DNA of 51,846 nucleotides from assembly GCA_031273045.1 (NCBI GenBank), contig JAISSQ010000143.1:1-51846 (forward strand), given 5' to 3'. This document shows positions 12,901 to 27,900 of this stretch, one piece after another. The first letter of the stretch is position 1. Every line of letters begins with the position of its first letter. Under the pieces are notes generated by a model, which saw nothing but the letters and a program-made list of their open reading frames with translations, was not told where the DNA came from and ran no database searches. Source of the DNA: Puniceicoccales bacterium (GTDB lineage: Bacteria; Verrucomicrobiota; Verrucomicrobiia; Opitutales; UBA953). A program made the translations under genes and the position numbers.

Positions 12901-15900
12901 CCCGGCACGAACACCGTCGTCACCCCGCTGACCGGCGCGACCATCGTGAAGGCGAACCAGATTGCCGGGAACGGCGAGGGCGAGAACGACTCCGCGCAGA
13001 CCTCCGGCCGCGTCTTCCTTGTCTCCGGCGCGCTCGACCTGAACGGCCGCTGGGAGCAGAGCCGCACAATCGCCATCACCGGCGGCGCCATCATTGACAC
13101 CTCCGCCGGCGGCGGCGGCATGCTCGAAGTCACCGCGACCAAGACCGGCGCGGACGCCTTCCTGCTCCAAGACGCCGTCATCTCCTACGCCTTCCTCTTC
13201 AACGCCGGCATCGTGAACGTGGAGCACGGCTACTTCGACACCGACGGCGGCACCGACGGCTTCAAACTTGGGGCGACGAACCTGACCATCGGCGTCGGCG
13301 CCGGCGGCGGCACGATTGAGAAACTCAACGGTGGGGACGCGAACTACAACCTCAACATCGGCTCCGCCGACCCCGCCGGCAGCGGCGTGTTGTCGGCGGG
13401 AACGCTGACCACGACCGCCACGACGACTTATGCCGGAAAGGTGACGGTTTTCGGCGGCGCGACATTCGTCGGCAACGCCCACAACACCGCGATTTTCCAG
13501 AACGTCGTCCTCAACAGCACCGTTGACCCCATCACCGGTGAAATCACGAACCCCGCCGAGTTCGTTCTCTTCAACGGTGGCGACGGTCAGCGCACCGGCG
13601 TGAGCATCACCGGCACCGGCAACTTCACCGTTCGCGGCACGAACACGACGAACAACCCCACCAACGGCCCCACCACCCAGATTCTCGTCATCAAGACCGG
13701 CACCATTGCACTCGGTCGCGGTTCGGTCTTCACGATAGACGGCGGCATCTTCAACCACACGGACGCCAGCACGTCCGTTGATTTCTCGAACAACTACGCG
13801 ACGCTGAACCTCACCGCCACCGGTCGCTACGACATTCGCGGCGGGAAGCCCGTTTTTGGTGGGCTGACCGGCGAGGGCGTCATCGTCTTCGGCGGTAGCG
13901 CGGCCGACGGAGCCGCCTCTCTCACCCTTGGCAACGGCACGCAACTTGGCGACGTGTTCACGTTCCACGGCGTCGTCTCCCGCACCTCCGCCACGTTCAC
14001 CGGCACACTCGGCTCAACCAAGGAGTTCGACGTCTATAAAATCGGTCAGGGCACGCAGATAGTCCTTGGTGACGGCACCGGCGCGAACAACGCCGCCAAT
14101 CCGGGCAGCGGATTCGCGCCGCGCGCGCTCTACATCAACGAAGGCGTGTTCCAGTTCGGCAATGACGACGGGGTGACCACCGCGTCCACCGCCGCCGCCG
14201 AGAACGGCGCGTTCTTCGTCGGCGCCGCCACGCTGGGCACGGTGAGCATCGCCGCCGCCGGCAAACTCGTCGTCGCGAACCCGACCTTGCAGGAAATCAC
14301 CACCCTCATCACGAGCGCGACCGCCGGCACCGGCCTGTTCGAGAAGACCGGCGCGGGCGAGTTCATCATCCGCAGCGCCAGCACCGGTTTCACCGGCGAC
14401 GTGACGGTGACCAAGGGCGCGCTCGTGTTCGCGGACAACGGCGCGACCATCGGCGCGTTCGGCGCCACCGCCGACTACATCGTCAAGCGCGGCGCCTCGC
14501 TCGTTTTCCGGCACGACGCGGATTACACATTCGCGCCGACGGGCACCGTCACCGGCGCCGGCGAAATCGTTCAGGACAGCGCGGGGCTGCTCACCATCGG
14601 GCGGGACATCCCGACCGGCAACGGCAGCAACTCCGGCGTCATCCTGCGCGCCAAGCAAGGCACCGTGACCGCCACGCCGGGCGTCTCCCTCGCGGGCGTC
14701 ACCCTCAACAGCGGCACGACGCTGCTGGCGCAGGGTTCGAGTTTCGGGGCGATGACGCTCGGCAACTCCACCACCGCCGAGACGACCCTGCGCTTCAGCG
14801 CCGGCGAGAACCGCGCCACCAGCGCCGTCACGCGCGGAACTGTCAGCGTGGACGTCCTCCCCCTCATCGTCACCGCCGGTGACGTGGCGAACGGCGTGAG
14901 CGTCAAACTGCTCTCCACCCCCGCCAGCCCGATTGACATCTCGGCGTGGGAACTGACCACCCCGCTGCGCGACCCCGCCGCCGGCCTCGTCCACGGCGGC
15001 ACCAACCACGACACCCGCCGCGAAGTGTGGCTCGACATGCCGGCGTTCACGCCCGACGCGCTTGTCTGGCGCGGCTACGAGAGCACCGACTGGAATTACT
15101 CCGGCTACGCCGCCAACATCGCCAACTGGGACAACGCCACCACCGGCGCGACGCGCGACGAGTTCTTCGCGTTCGACACCGTCGAGTTCGGCAACGCCGG
15201 CATCAGCGCCGGCAAGAACACCGTCAACCTCGTCGGCGACCTCGCCCCCTACGCCACCTACGTCACCAACACCACCGGCACCTACACCTTCGCCGGCACC
15301 GGCCGCGTCATCTACGGCGAACTCATCAAAACCGGCGCGGGAACGCTGCAAATCAACACCACCGGCAACGCCTTCACGACCGCCCGCCTGCAGGACGGCG
15401 TCGTCGGCATCGGAAGCGTGGATGCGTTCGACGCCGACACGCTCATCTCGTTCGAGGGCGGCACGCTCGCGCTGCCCACCGCCGTCACCGGTCAGACCGT
15501 TGTGAACGACGTCTATGTCGGCGCCGCCGGCGGCACCATCCGCGCCAACACCGCCGCGAACACCCCGCACCTTTTCTCCGGCACCTTCACCGGCGACGGC
15601 ACGCTCACCATCACCAACGCGCTGAGCAACGCGAACAACTGGACGTGGCAGCACACCGGCACCGTCGGCGCCCCCGACTTCACCGGCACCATCCGTTTCG
15701 ACGCCCTCGGCAAGTTCCTGCTCTCCGGCGACTGGTCGAACACCACCGCTGTTCTGGCCCGCACGGACGCCGCGAACTCCACCGGCGCCTACTCGTTCGA
15801 GACGGCGAACCTGACCATCAAGGAGGTTGATGTGCTCGGTCCCGCCTACCTCTACACCAGCGGCATGTTCGCCGTCGGCAAAATCACCGCCCCCGACCAT

Positions 15901-18900
15901 GGCGGCGCCGCCGGCGCGCGCTGGGGACAGTTGCAGATTCGCGGCGGCAACAACGCCGCCTACTACTTCACCGGCGTTGACGGTGTGCTCGAAGTCAACG
16001 TCGCCGCGGACCGTTTCATTGTGTTCTCCGGCTCCGGTGCCTACGTGAAGGACAACCCCGTCACCGGTGCCGTCACCCTCGTCAAAACCGGTCCCGGACC
16101 GCTCGACATCCAGATGAGCGCCGGCTACTGGCAGGCCACCGGCGGCATTCAGGTCTTGGAAGGTGACGTGTGGGTCGCCGACGGCAGCAGCGGCACCTCG
16201 CAGGGCAACATCGGGTTGTTCAGCGCCGGCGCCCCCGTTTACGTCGCCAAGGGCGCGGGACTGTGGGTCACGCGCGACGAACTGCAGCCCGGCAGCGGCT
16301 CCGTCATCACCATTGAGGGCACGCTGAAGACCAGCGGTTGGGGCGGCGTCGGCAACCTCACGCTCGCCGGCGGCACGTGGCACATTGCCGGCGCGGACAC
16401 GAACGCCGACTGGCCGTCCGCCGCCATCACCACCGGCGGCATCGTCAACGTCAAGGTGCGCTCCGACGGCGAGACGACCTCCTACATGACGCAGGAGGCG
16501 GGCAGCGGCTTCGCGCTCGGACAGGGCGCGAACACGAGCGTCACCTTCAACATCGAGCAGAACGCGCTGCTGGTCGTCTCCGGCATCCTGCGCAACGGCT
16601 GGGGCGGCGGCGGCGCCAACAACGGCTTCGTCAAGAGCGGCGACGGCACGATGCGCGTCACGAACACCAGCAACGCATTCACCGGCGCGGTCACGGTCAC
16701 CGGCGGCGTGTTGGAATTTTCCGACAGGCGCGCCCTTGGCGATGCTTCGGGGCGGACGCTCGTCCTCTCCGGCGGCGGCGCCATCCGCTACACCGGCACA
16801 CAGTCCTCGCTCAAAGGCGGGTCGAACGACACCAACGCCAACTTCGCCCGCACCATCTCCACCGGCATCGGCGGCGGTGTCATCGAGGTCGAGACCGGCG
16901 ACCCCGACGACATGCTCGCGCTCAACGAGGTCTCCGGTGACATCACCAAGACCGGTTCCGGCACGCTCTACGTCGGCGGCACTGGCGGCTACGCCAGCGG
17001 CACACTCACGATTTTGGAAGGTTCCTACGTCGCCTCCTCCGCCTTCCACGGTTCCTCGGCGAGCATCGCCGCCGGAGCGACTTACTACGGCAAAAAGGAC
17101 ACCGGCGCCTTCGACAAATCGCCGGAACTGAACGTCTCCGGCACCTTCGACCTGCGCGGTCGTCCCTCCGGCACCATTGCCGTCCTGACCGGCGACGCCA
17201 CCGGCAACATCACCAACACCGGCAACAACGCCACCGTCATCGGCTCCAGTTATGGCAATGGCGCGGACGCCGTCGTGACCGTCAACGCCGGCAACTACGC
17301 CGGCACCTTCGGCCTGAACAACGCCGACAACCGCCTGACCTCCCTCACCAAAGCCACTGCCGGCACGCTCGTTCTCTCCGGCGGCACGGCGGCGGCACCG
17401 TCGCTGCTGGGGACGTTGACGGTCTCCGGCGGCACACTGGAACTCGCACCGACGAGCGTGATTACGCTCACGAGCGGCGCGTCCGTGGTCTTCGGCGCTT
17501 CCGCCGCGCCGACGACGCTCAAGGCCTTCGGCGAAATCCGCCTCGTCAACACCGGCACCACGCTCGCCATCAACGACTACGGCACGTTCATCTCCGCCCC
17601 GACCACCAAGGTCACCGGTGCCGCCAACATCAGCGGCACCGGCGGCGTGGACTCCGCGCTCCTCCTGATGCTCGGCAACGCCAGCACCTTCGAGATGCAC
17701 GGCGGCGAGTTCGACGCCATCGCCTTCCCGAAGGGCGACACCAGCAAGACCACGCTCGTCGCCGGCGCCACCGCCGCCGAAATCGTCAAAGTCGGCAAAC
17801 TCGTCGAACGTCCGGGCGACGTCGCCATTGACGTCTCCGCGCTCCTCTCGTCCGGCACCGTCACCGCCGGTGCCGCCACGCCGTTCCTCGTCTTCAAGGA
17901 CTTCATTGACGCCAACATTTCGCTCACCGCCACGACGTCGGTCATCCCGTCCGACTGGACTGTCACCGCCACCGGCGCGCGCTCCACGCCGACGCTCTCC
18001 ATCATCGCGAACCCCGACGCTGCGACCGCCGCCGCCTACCCGAACGCTCTCGCCATCGCCTTCTCCGTCGCGCCCTACGACATCGAGTGGACGGTCGGGC
18101 AGAACACCACGTGGACGACCACCACCGGCGACCTCGAATGGGCGAACTTCAACGACGCCACGAACACCTACAACCCCAACGACGGCACGCACGGCAACTC
18201 GCCCGTCGAAGACCCGACCGACTTCTACGCCGGCGACCGCGTGTTCTTCCGAGGCGCCGGCGCCACCGCCGGACAAACCGTGACCGTCACCCTCACCGGA
18301 ACCCTCGCCCCGGGCGCGATTTTCGTGAACAGCGACGCCCTCGCCTCCGGCAGCGTCAACTACACCTTCGCCGGCACCGGTAGCATCACCGGCGGCGCGC
18401 CGCTCGAAAAACGCGGCGCGGGAACACTGACCATTTCGATGGCGAACCCGAATTGGAAGGGCGCGGTGACGATTGACGACGGGCGCGTCATTGCCGCGAC
18501 CGCCACCTCGCTCGGCAGCGGGCAGGTCACGCTCAACGGCGGCATCCTCCAACTCAACGCGCACAACTTCGCCTCGCCGATTGAGGTGCCGGCGGGCGTC
18601 ACCGCCGCCCTCGACAACGGCGGCTGCGTTGATGACAAGGGGCGGGTCGTCTCCTCCCTCCTCACCGGCGGCGGCACGCTGCAACTGCTGCGCACCGGCA
18701 CCGGCGGCAGTTCCATTTGGGCGTTTAACTTCACCCGCGCCGGCAACCCCGACTTCACCGGCACCATCGAACTGCTCGCCACCGGCAAACTGCAATTCGG
18801 CGGCGGCGGCGATTGGAGCGGCACGTCCGTCCTCATGTCCGGCGCTTATGTCGCCAACGAAAACTGCTTCGAGGTCCCGACCGACGGCACCAAGGTCAAG

Positions 18901-21900
18901 TCCGTCACCTACACGGGCGGCGGCCGCATCTATAACACGAAGCGCCTCGACGTCTCCCTCCTCACCCTCGGAAGCGGCGCCACCGGCGCGCTCACCATTG
19001 ACCAAGCCGGCGGACTGACCTCCTCGTTCCCCTACGACGGCACCGACCCCGCCCTCGCCGGAAAATACGTCCTCACCATAGACAACCAGAGCGCGACACA
19101 GAGCATCACCCTCTCCGGCAGCGGCGGCATCGCCGACTCCGCCGGCACCAAGCCGCTTACGGTCGTGAAGACAGGGCAGGGCACCTTCACCTCCGCCTCC
19201 AACGACACCTACTCCGGCGGCCTCTGGATTCAGGGCGGCTCGTGGGTCTCCACCGGCGACAGCAAACCGTTCGCCCAGACCAGCGCGGTCGTCATCGAAA
19301 AAGGCGCGTCCCTCGTCCTCGCCGGTGACGGCGACATCGCGGACTTCGGCTCCGCGCTGTGGACGGCTGAGGTGCGCGGCACAATCGAAGTTCGCGGCGC
19401 GAGCAACGTTCAGGGTCAGTGGTTCCTGCCCGCCGTCACGCTCATCGGCGGCACGCTCTTCTCGAACGTCACGCCGGGTTCCCTCAACGGTTCCTACTAC
19501 GGCGGCGGCCCCGTCGAGTTGACCAAGACCATCACCGTGAAGCCGCTCACGCAGGAGTGGATTGACGCCAACCCCGCGTTCTCCGCCGGAATGGTCGCCG
19601 GCACCGACGCCGCGCCGACCGTCTCGACGTTCACGATGACCAACGCCGTCAACACGCCCAACCACGCGGGCTTCTTGCTCGGCAACAGTGCCGTCTCGAC
19701 CATCACGTTCGACGTTGAGGCGAAGGCGCAACTGCTCGTGAACGCCGCGCTGCGCGGCTCCTACCTCGGCTGGAGCACCGCCGAGGGTGCCGGAAACATC
19801 ATCAAGACCGGTGCCGGCGAAATGATTCTCGCGCACGACGGCAACTCGTTCTCCGGCTCGCTCACCATCGCCGAGGGCACCTTCACCGTCGGCGACGGCA
19901 CCAACGGCCTGCTCGGCGGCGCGACCGCCACCGGCGTCGCCAACACCGGCGGCTCCTACGCCGGCGCCATCAGCATCGCGCACGGAGCGACGCTGCGCTT
20001 CGACACCGGCACGAAGGCGCAGACCCTCACCGGCAACGTCAAGAGCGCCGCCGGCATCGGCGAGAGCGTCATCGAAAAAGTCAGCGGCGGCACGCTGACG
20101 TTCAGCACCGGAACGCTGGTGGTTGACCGCCTGATTGACCGCGGGGGCACCATCTCGCTCAACAACGCCGGCAGCACGCTCTCGCACATCGAGGTCTATG
20201 GCACCGGCGGCTCCGTCGTGTTCTCCTCCGACGCCAACTCCCAAATCGAGTTCCCCGTCGGCAAGGTGACGCTCATCGGCGACGCGCCGACCATCACCAT
20301 TGCCGACAAGGGCAGCATCTACATCTCCGCCGCCAACACGTTCACGTCCGCCAAGCCGGTCACGTTCTACGTGGACGGCGGTCGAATCACCGCCTACGGC
20401 GCGCAAACGCTCGTCGCCGGCGTCGGTGCCGCCGGTTCGAAAATCATCGTTGGCAGCGGCGGTCTCAACCTGCGCCAGAACCACGGTTCGACCTTCAACC
20501 TCGCCGCCGCGCTGACCGTCACCCTCCCGATTCTCGAAGACCCGGCGTCCACCGGCGGCGGCGTCACCAAGGACGAACGCGCCGGCAACATCGTCATCCT
20601 CGCCGCCGAGAACACCTACACCGGCGACACCGTCGCGCTTGCCGGCGAACTGCGCGTCACCGGCTCCCTCGGCGCGCTCACCGGAACCCGCGAGCACACC
20701 TACGGCGGCGACTTCCTCATCGGCAATCCCGCCGCCAGCGGCGATTCCATCATCACCATCGCCCCCGCCGCCTACACGACGCAAATCCTCACCGGCGCCA
20801 TCACCGCGACGCCCGCCACCAACGGCACCGCCATCTTCCAGAAACTCGGCTTGGGCGACCTCGTGCTGACGCAGAAACTCGTCCTCGCGAACGGCCCCGG
20901 CACCGCGAAGGCGGTCTTCGCCGAAGGCACCGTCTGGCTCGACGGCGGCATTGACGTCCCCGTGCTCGAAAGCGCGCCCGTCAACGCCGTCGCCGGCACC
21001 GGTCTCGGCGCGAAAATCCACCTCACGAACACCACCGCCGGCGCCAACACGGTCGGCGCGCTCGACCTCTCCGGCGCCAACACCGTCCTCTATGTCGCCG
21101 ACGGCGCGACGCTCACCCTCAACGCCACGCTGCAGACCGTCCGCGCCGGTGCCGCGCTCGAAGTGGGCGTCGGCTCGACGCTCGCGCTGACGGCGGCGCT
21201 CGGCGCCATCGAACTCAACGACGGCCGCCTCGGCTACAACGACAGCCGCAACCTGCTGCCCTCGCCGTCGAACAGCGTCGAACTCGCCACCGGCGCCACC
21301 GGCACCATCACCGTCAGCGGCTCCGCGTCGGTCGTCACCGTCACCGGCGGCCTCACCGGCGCCGGCTCGTTGCTGAAGGACGGCGACGGCGCGCTGCTCG
21401 TCACCACCGTCCCCGCCTACACCGGCAGCACCACCGCCGCGCAGGGCTTGCTGAAGTTCACCAACGGCCTCGGCGCCGAGGACACCGTCACGAACGAGTG
21501 GAGCAACTCCGGCATGTTCTACCTCACGCCCGGCGCGACGCTCGAAATCGCCCAGAACACCGGTGCGCCCTTCGCCGCCGCCAGCGTCCAATACCTCCAC
21601 GGAACCTTCGCCACGCACCTCGGCGACGGCGAGGCGCGGCTGCTCAAGTCCGGCGACGTTGACCTCGTGTTCTCCGCCGCCACCGCCGCCATCGGCATGC
21701 TCGATGTCACCAACGGAACCGTCACCTTCGCCCCCTACACGCACACGGTCGGGATGAGCACCGTCACCGAATACGGCACCTTCGAGGGCGCGTTCCGCGT
21801 CACCGGCACCGGCGTCGAAAACAGCGTCAAACTCATCGTTGACTATCCCGACGCCGACCACGCGCTGCCGGTGACGCTGCGCGGCGAGAGCGAACTCGCC

Positions 21901-24900
21901 AACGGCGGCGCGCTCATCGTCGCCAACTCCACGCAATTCCTCGCCGACCCCGACGCCGCCGAGGACGCCCCCGCGCCCACGCTCGTCCTGCGCAACACCG
22001 GCATCATCGAAGTCCGGCAGGGAACGCTCACGCTCGACGCCGCCGTTGGCGACGCCGCCGGCGCGACCGGCTTGCTCGTCAAGACCGGCGCCGGCGCGCT
22101 CGACCTGCTCCACGGCGCGACGCACACCGCCGGCACCGCCGTGCGCGAAGGCACAATCGTCTTCCACGCGAGCAACGCGCTCGGCACCGGCGGCGCCATC
22201 ACCTTCGGAACCAGCGCGACCAACGGCGGCATCGCCGTCGGCGCGGACGTCACGGACGCCTCGCTTCGCCTCGACAACCCCGTCGCGTTCGGCGGCGCGG
22301 TGAACACCATCAGCGTCGGCGCCACCGCCGCCGGTGACGCGCAGGTCCTCACGCTCGCCGGCGCCATCACAAACGCCGCCGGCGCCGGCTACCTCGCCGG
22401 AGGCACGTTGGAGAAGACCGGCGCGGGCGTCCTCGTCCTCGCCAACACCGTGAACACGTTCAGCGGCAACATCACCGTCGTCGCCGGCGAGGTCCGCTTC
22501 GCCGCCGGCGGCGCGCTGGGCAGCACGACCGCCCCGCGCGTCATCGAGTTGCAGAACGGCGCGGTGCTTCACGCGGCGAACGCCGCCGGCTCGCCCGCGA
22601 CCACCGGCAACTACCTCGACCTGCTGCTCACCGGCAGCGGCGAAGTGCGCACCGACAACCAACTCACCTTCTCCGGCGCCCTCACCGGAACCGGCGAACT
22701 CGTCAAGACCGGCGCCGGCACGCTCTCCCTCGTCAACAACAGCACGCTGTTCACCGGCGACATCACGCTGCGCGCGGGGCGCATCGAAATCGGCGGCGCG
22801 GCGCAACTCGGCGACACCACCGCCGCCGGCCGCGTCATCACGCTGGGCTGGCACGACGCCACCGCCGGCGACACGACGGGCGTCCTCGGCGTCTCGCTCA
22901 ACGCGCCGGGCGCGCTCGGAACCCCGTTCGTCCCCGAAACGCCGGAGAGTTCCCCGGGTGCCGGTGACGGCGCGCCGGCGGTCGCCTCCACGCTCACGCT
23001 CGTCATCAGCGCGGACGCCTCCGGCGCCCCGCTGGGCGTCCTCGATGTCCGCGGCGCGAACGCGCTCACGCTCAACGCGAAGGTCGCCGGCGCCGCGCTC
23101 GTGAAGACCGGCGAAGGCACGCTCATCCTGACCAACCCGACCAACGCGCAGCAGGGCGTCGAAGTGCGCGACGGCTACGTCGAGACCGGCGACTACCGCA
23201 CGCTCGGCGGCGCCGGCAACGGCGCGTCGCTCACCCTCGGCGCCACCGCCACCTCCGGCGGACTGCGCCTGACGAACGCCGCCCCGCTCGCCCTCGAAGG
23301 CGAGGGCAACTACTCCGGCGTCACCCTCTTCCGCATCGCCACCGGCGGCGGCGTCCTCGACCTCGCGGGCGACGACGTCTCGTTCGGCGGCACGTTCCTC
23401 GGCGTCGGCGACGCCGCTCCGGGTCTGCTCAACAAGACCGGCGCGGCGACCTTCCGGCTCACCGGCTCGCGCGCCGACTATTCTGGCGCCTTTGCCATTA
23501 CCCAGGGAGCGCTCGCCCTCGAAAGCGCGCTGTCTTCCGGCAAGGGCGCCATCACCATTTTCGGCGGGGGCACGCTGCTGCTCGACAACGACGGCGGCAC
23601 GCTCGCCAACCCGCTCGCCGGCGCCGGCACCGTGCGGTTCGCGCCCGACGCGCTCTCGGCGCAGAAGACGCTCACGCTCGCGCCCGCGCTCGCCGGCGGC
23701 GCCTCGCCCTCGTTCGGCGGCGCCTACGTGGTCGTCAACGACGGCACGCTCGTCACCACCATCCCCGCGCTCGGCTCCGGCAACTGGGCGCTCTACCTCG
23801 CGGACGCGGCGACGAACGGCTCCTTCGCCTCCTCCGGCGAAATCACCTCCGCGCACTTGGTCTTCCTCGGCGCCGTTCCCGGCGAAACGCCCGCCGCCGC
23901 CGGCGCGACCGACGCCAACTTCATCGTCGCGGCGGACAGCACACTCACGCTCAACACCGCCGTCAGCGGCTCCGCGCGCCTCGTCAAGACCGGCGCCGGC
24001 GCGCTCGAACTCTCCCGCGCGAACACCGGCCTCACCGGCGGCATCCTCGTCAGCGAGGGAACGCTCGCGTTCAACACCAACAACTCGCTCGGCGCCGCCG
24101 GCAACGTCGTGACGCTCGACGGCGCGGACGCCGTCCTGACCACCACCGGCACGAAGGGCATCACCCACGCGCTCAACATCGGCGCCGCCGGCGGCGAAAT
24201 CAACCTCGCCAGCACCGTCACGCTGTGCCTCGAAAGCGCCACCGCCGGCAGCGGCTCCTTCCTCGGCAACGACACCGGCACCGCCGGCGACACCTCCCGC
24301 GTCCTCGCCAAGACCGGACGCGGCACACTCGCGCTCGGCGCCTCCGGCACCGCCGACACCGCCGCGTTCACCGGCATCGTCGAAGTGCGCGAAGGTTCGC
24401 TCACGCTCGCCAGCACCGACGCGCTCGCGAACGCCGCCCTGCTCCACGCCTTCACCCCCGCCGCGAACACCACGCTGCAAGTGACCGTGCCGGCGCCGCA
24501 GACCCTCGCCGCCCTGCAACTCGACGCCGGCGCGCGCCTCGCCTTCTCCGGCGCGAGCGCCAGCGCCCGCGCCCTCACACTCGGCTACGCGCCGACGGAC
24601 GAGAGCACCATCGCCGGCACCGTCGTCTCGCTGCAAACGCTCACCGTCAACGGCGTGCTCAACCTCGCTGCCGGCGTCTCCCTGCAAACCGGCGGCACGA
24701 CGACCTTCGCGCCGGGCAGCACCTTCGCCGTCAACGGCAAGAACGCCCTCCTCGCCACGGGGCAAATCGTGTTCGACAACTCCGACCCGTCCGGCGCCGG
24801 CCTGCCCACGATTCGCGTGGACTACTACGACAACGACCTCGCGTTCACCATCGCGCGCGCCGCCGGCGGAATCCCCTACGAGGATTGGACCGCCTACGTC

Positions 24901-27900
24901 CGCACGCGCGCCGCAGGCGAGGCGGAGCCGGCGACCGGCTGGACCGGCACCGAGGCGCCCGCCGCGACCACCAACGACAAGTTCCTCAACATCAACCTCG
25001 TGAAGGTCGCGTGGTCCGGCGGCGGCGACGCCATCCAAGTCCAGTCCTCGCTCGTGTGGTATAACAACGCGGTCAACTCCGCCCACGGCTCCTTCAACAT
25101 CACCGGCACCGCCACCTTCACCCTCGGCTCAACCGCCGACGGCGCCAACGCCCGCACCACCATCCTCAACGACCGCGGCTCCGCCGACGACCCGGGCGCG
25201 GCGTATTGGGACGCGGCGGCGTTCGACACCACCGGCAGCGGCGACTTCTGGGACGGCAAGACGCTCACCAAGCGCGGCACCGGCACGCTCATCCTCGCCT
25301 CCGACAACGGCTACACCGGCGAGACCATCATCGAGGAGGGCGTCCTCGTCGCGAAGACCGTCCGCGCCACCGGACCCAACGACGCCGCCGACGTGTTCGT
25401 TGACGGCAACGGCACGTTCCGCCTCGACCTCTCGACCGCCAACAGCGGCGTCTTCCAGAAAACCATCACCGGCACCGGCGACCTCGAAAAGACCGGCGCC
25501 GGCGTCGTCACCCTCACCGCCGCGAACACCCTCTCCGGCGAAGTCGTCATCCGCGACGGCGCGCTCGCCCTCGCCACCACCGGCAGCGTCGCGGACGCCT
25601 ACCAAGTGACCCTCGTCGCCGACGCCGCCTCGCTCACCGCGCGGCCGCGCTTCGACGTCTCCGCCTACGGCGCGGGCTACGCCGCCGTCGTCGCCGGCAT
25701 CGAGGCGGACGCCCGCTCGACGGTCGTGCTCGGCGCGGCGTCGCTGCAAATCGGCTTCGACGGCAACGCCGGCAGCGGCTTCGGGCAACTCTCCGGCGGC
25801 ATCACCGGCAGCGGGCAAATCATCAAGACCGGCGGCAGCGGCCTCGTCCTCGACGGCCACGCCTCGTTCACCGGCGGCGTCCTCCTCAACGAGGGCGCGC
25901 TCGAAATCCGCTCCAACGACGGCGCCGGCACCGGCGCAATCGTCCACAACAGCGACGACGCGCTCATCCTCGCCCCGGGCGTCCGCGTCGCCAACACCAT
26001 CGAACTCGGCGCCGGAACGGACGCCGTCCGTCAGGTGCGCGTTGATGAGGATGTCGCGGCGCCTGCGGCGAAGGCCGTGCTGACCGGTGACATCACCGGC
26101 GGCGCCGGCGCCGAGTTTTCCAAGGAGGGCTACGGCATCCTGCGCATCGAAAAGAGCACCGCGTTCGACACGTTCGCCGGCGCGCTGAAGGCGCAGTCGG
26201 GCACGCTCGAATTCACCGGCACACGCCTCGTCCCCGCGCTGCGCGGCGGCGGCACATTCGTCGCCGACCTGCCCAGCGCCGGCAGCGAGTTCGCCTTCGC
26301 CACCTACGAGCAGAACGCCGTCTCGCGCTTCACCGGAACCTTCTCGCTCCCGCGCGGAACCGTGACGCTCGACGAGACCAACGCCGGCGCGCTGCGCGAC
26401 GCCGCGACCGTCCTCGGCGCCGACGCCGCCCTGCGCGTCACCCGCGACGCCTCGCTCGCCTCCGTCGCCACCACCGCCGTCACCAGCGCGCTGCGCTTCG
26501 ACTTCGCCAACTACGCCGTCGCCGGCCGCCTGACCGCCGCCGCGTTCGACATTCAGGACGGCGTGACCGTCGCCGTTGACGCCGCGAAGTCCCTCGACCT
26601 CGCCGCCGGCGCCGAGCCGTCCGGCGTGACGCTCTTCGACCTGTGGCGCGTCGAGGGCATCGCCGGCCCGCTCGCCCGCCAGCAAATCGTCGCCGCCACC
26701 ACCGTCTTCCCGCCCGCGCGCGGCCTCGATGACACGGTGTGGACGGACTACGCGGGCGCGCCGCTCGCCACCGCCGCCACCTACGCCGCGAACCCGTCCG
26801 CCGTCGCCGCCCGCCCGCTCTACGCCGGCAGCGAGCGCGTCGGCGACGCGAAGTTCGCCTACGCCGGCGCGCTCGACGGCGCGGGCCTCTACCTCGAAAG
26901 CGAGGTCGTCGAAATCAGCGCGGCGGCGACCAAGACGGTCGTGCTCGCCGCTCCCGTCGCGGCGGTCGAGGCGGACTCGAAACTGCTGGCGAAACTGACG
27001 GGGCAGGGCGGGTTCGAGTTCACCACCGCCGGCGCCAGCATCGCCGTCGGCAACGAGGAGAGCGACTACCGCGGCGCGACCACGCTGCGCGGCGTGCGCG
27101 TCGTCATGGCGAGCGACAACGCCTTCGGCGCCACGCTCTCGCTCAACCTGCTTGAGGACGCGCAGTTGGAGATGGACGGGCGCGCGCAGACCGTCCGCGC
27201 GCTCAACGGCGCCGCCGGCACCGAAATCATCGTCGGCCGGCTCACGGTTGACGGCGGCGGCGTTTTCGACGGCACGCTCACCGGCGACGGCGCGGCGAAC
27301 GCCGGCGACTTCTCGCTCACCAAGAGCGGCAGCGCGACGCTCACCCTCGCCGGCGCGAACGACTACGCGGGCGCGACGCGCGTCACCGCCGGCACGCTGC
27401 TCGTCACCGGCTCGCTGGGCACCGACTCGATTGACTCCTCGCTGCCGGGCAAGGTCACCGCCGGCGCGTTTGAAATCAGCGCGGGCGCGACGCTCGCGTT
27501 CGACCTCGCCGCCGGCGCCGCGCAGGCGCTCACCGGCTCAATCAGCGGCGAGGGCGACATCGCCAAGAGCGGCGAGGGAACGCTGACGCTCGCCGGCACC
27601 GGCAACTCCTACAACTCCACGCGCGTCACCGGCGGCGCGCTGCGCATCTACGCGAGCGGCTCGCTCGGCGGCGGCGTCAACACGCTCGACGGCGGCACGG
27701 TGGTCTTCGCCGGCGAGGACTTCACGAACTACTCGCCCGAATGGACGCTCGGCGCCGCCGGCGGCACGTTCAACAACGAGGGCGACGCGATTCTCTCCGG
27801 CCGCCTCTCCGGCACCGGCTCGCTCACCAAGACCGGCACCGGCACGCTCGAAATCACCTACGCCGCCAACGACTACGCCGGCGGAACGAACGTCCTCGAA

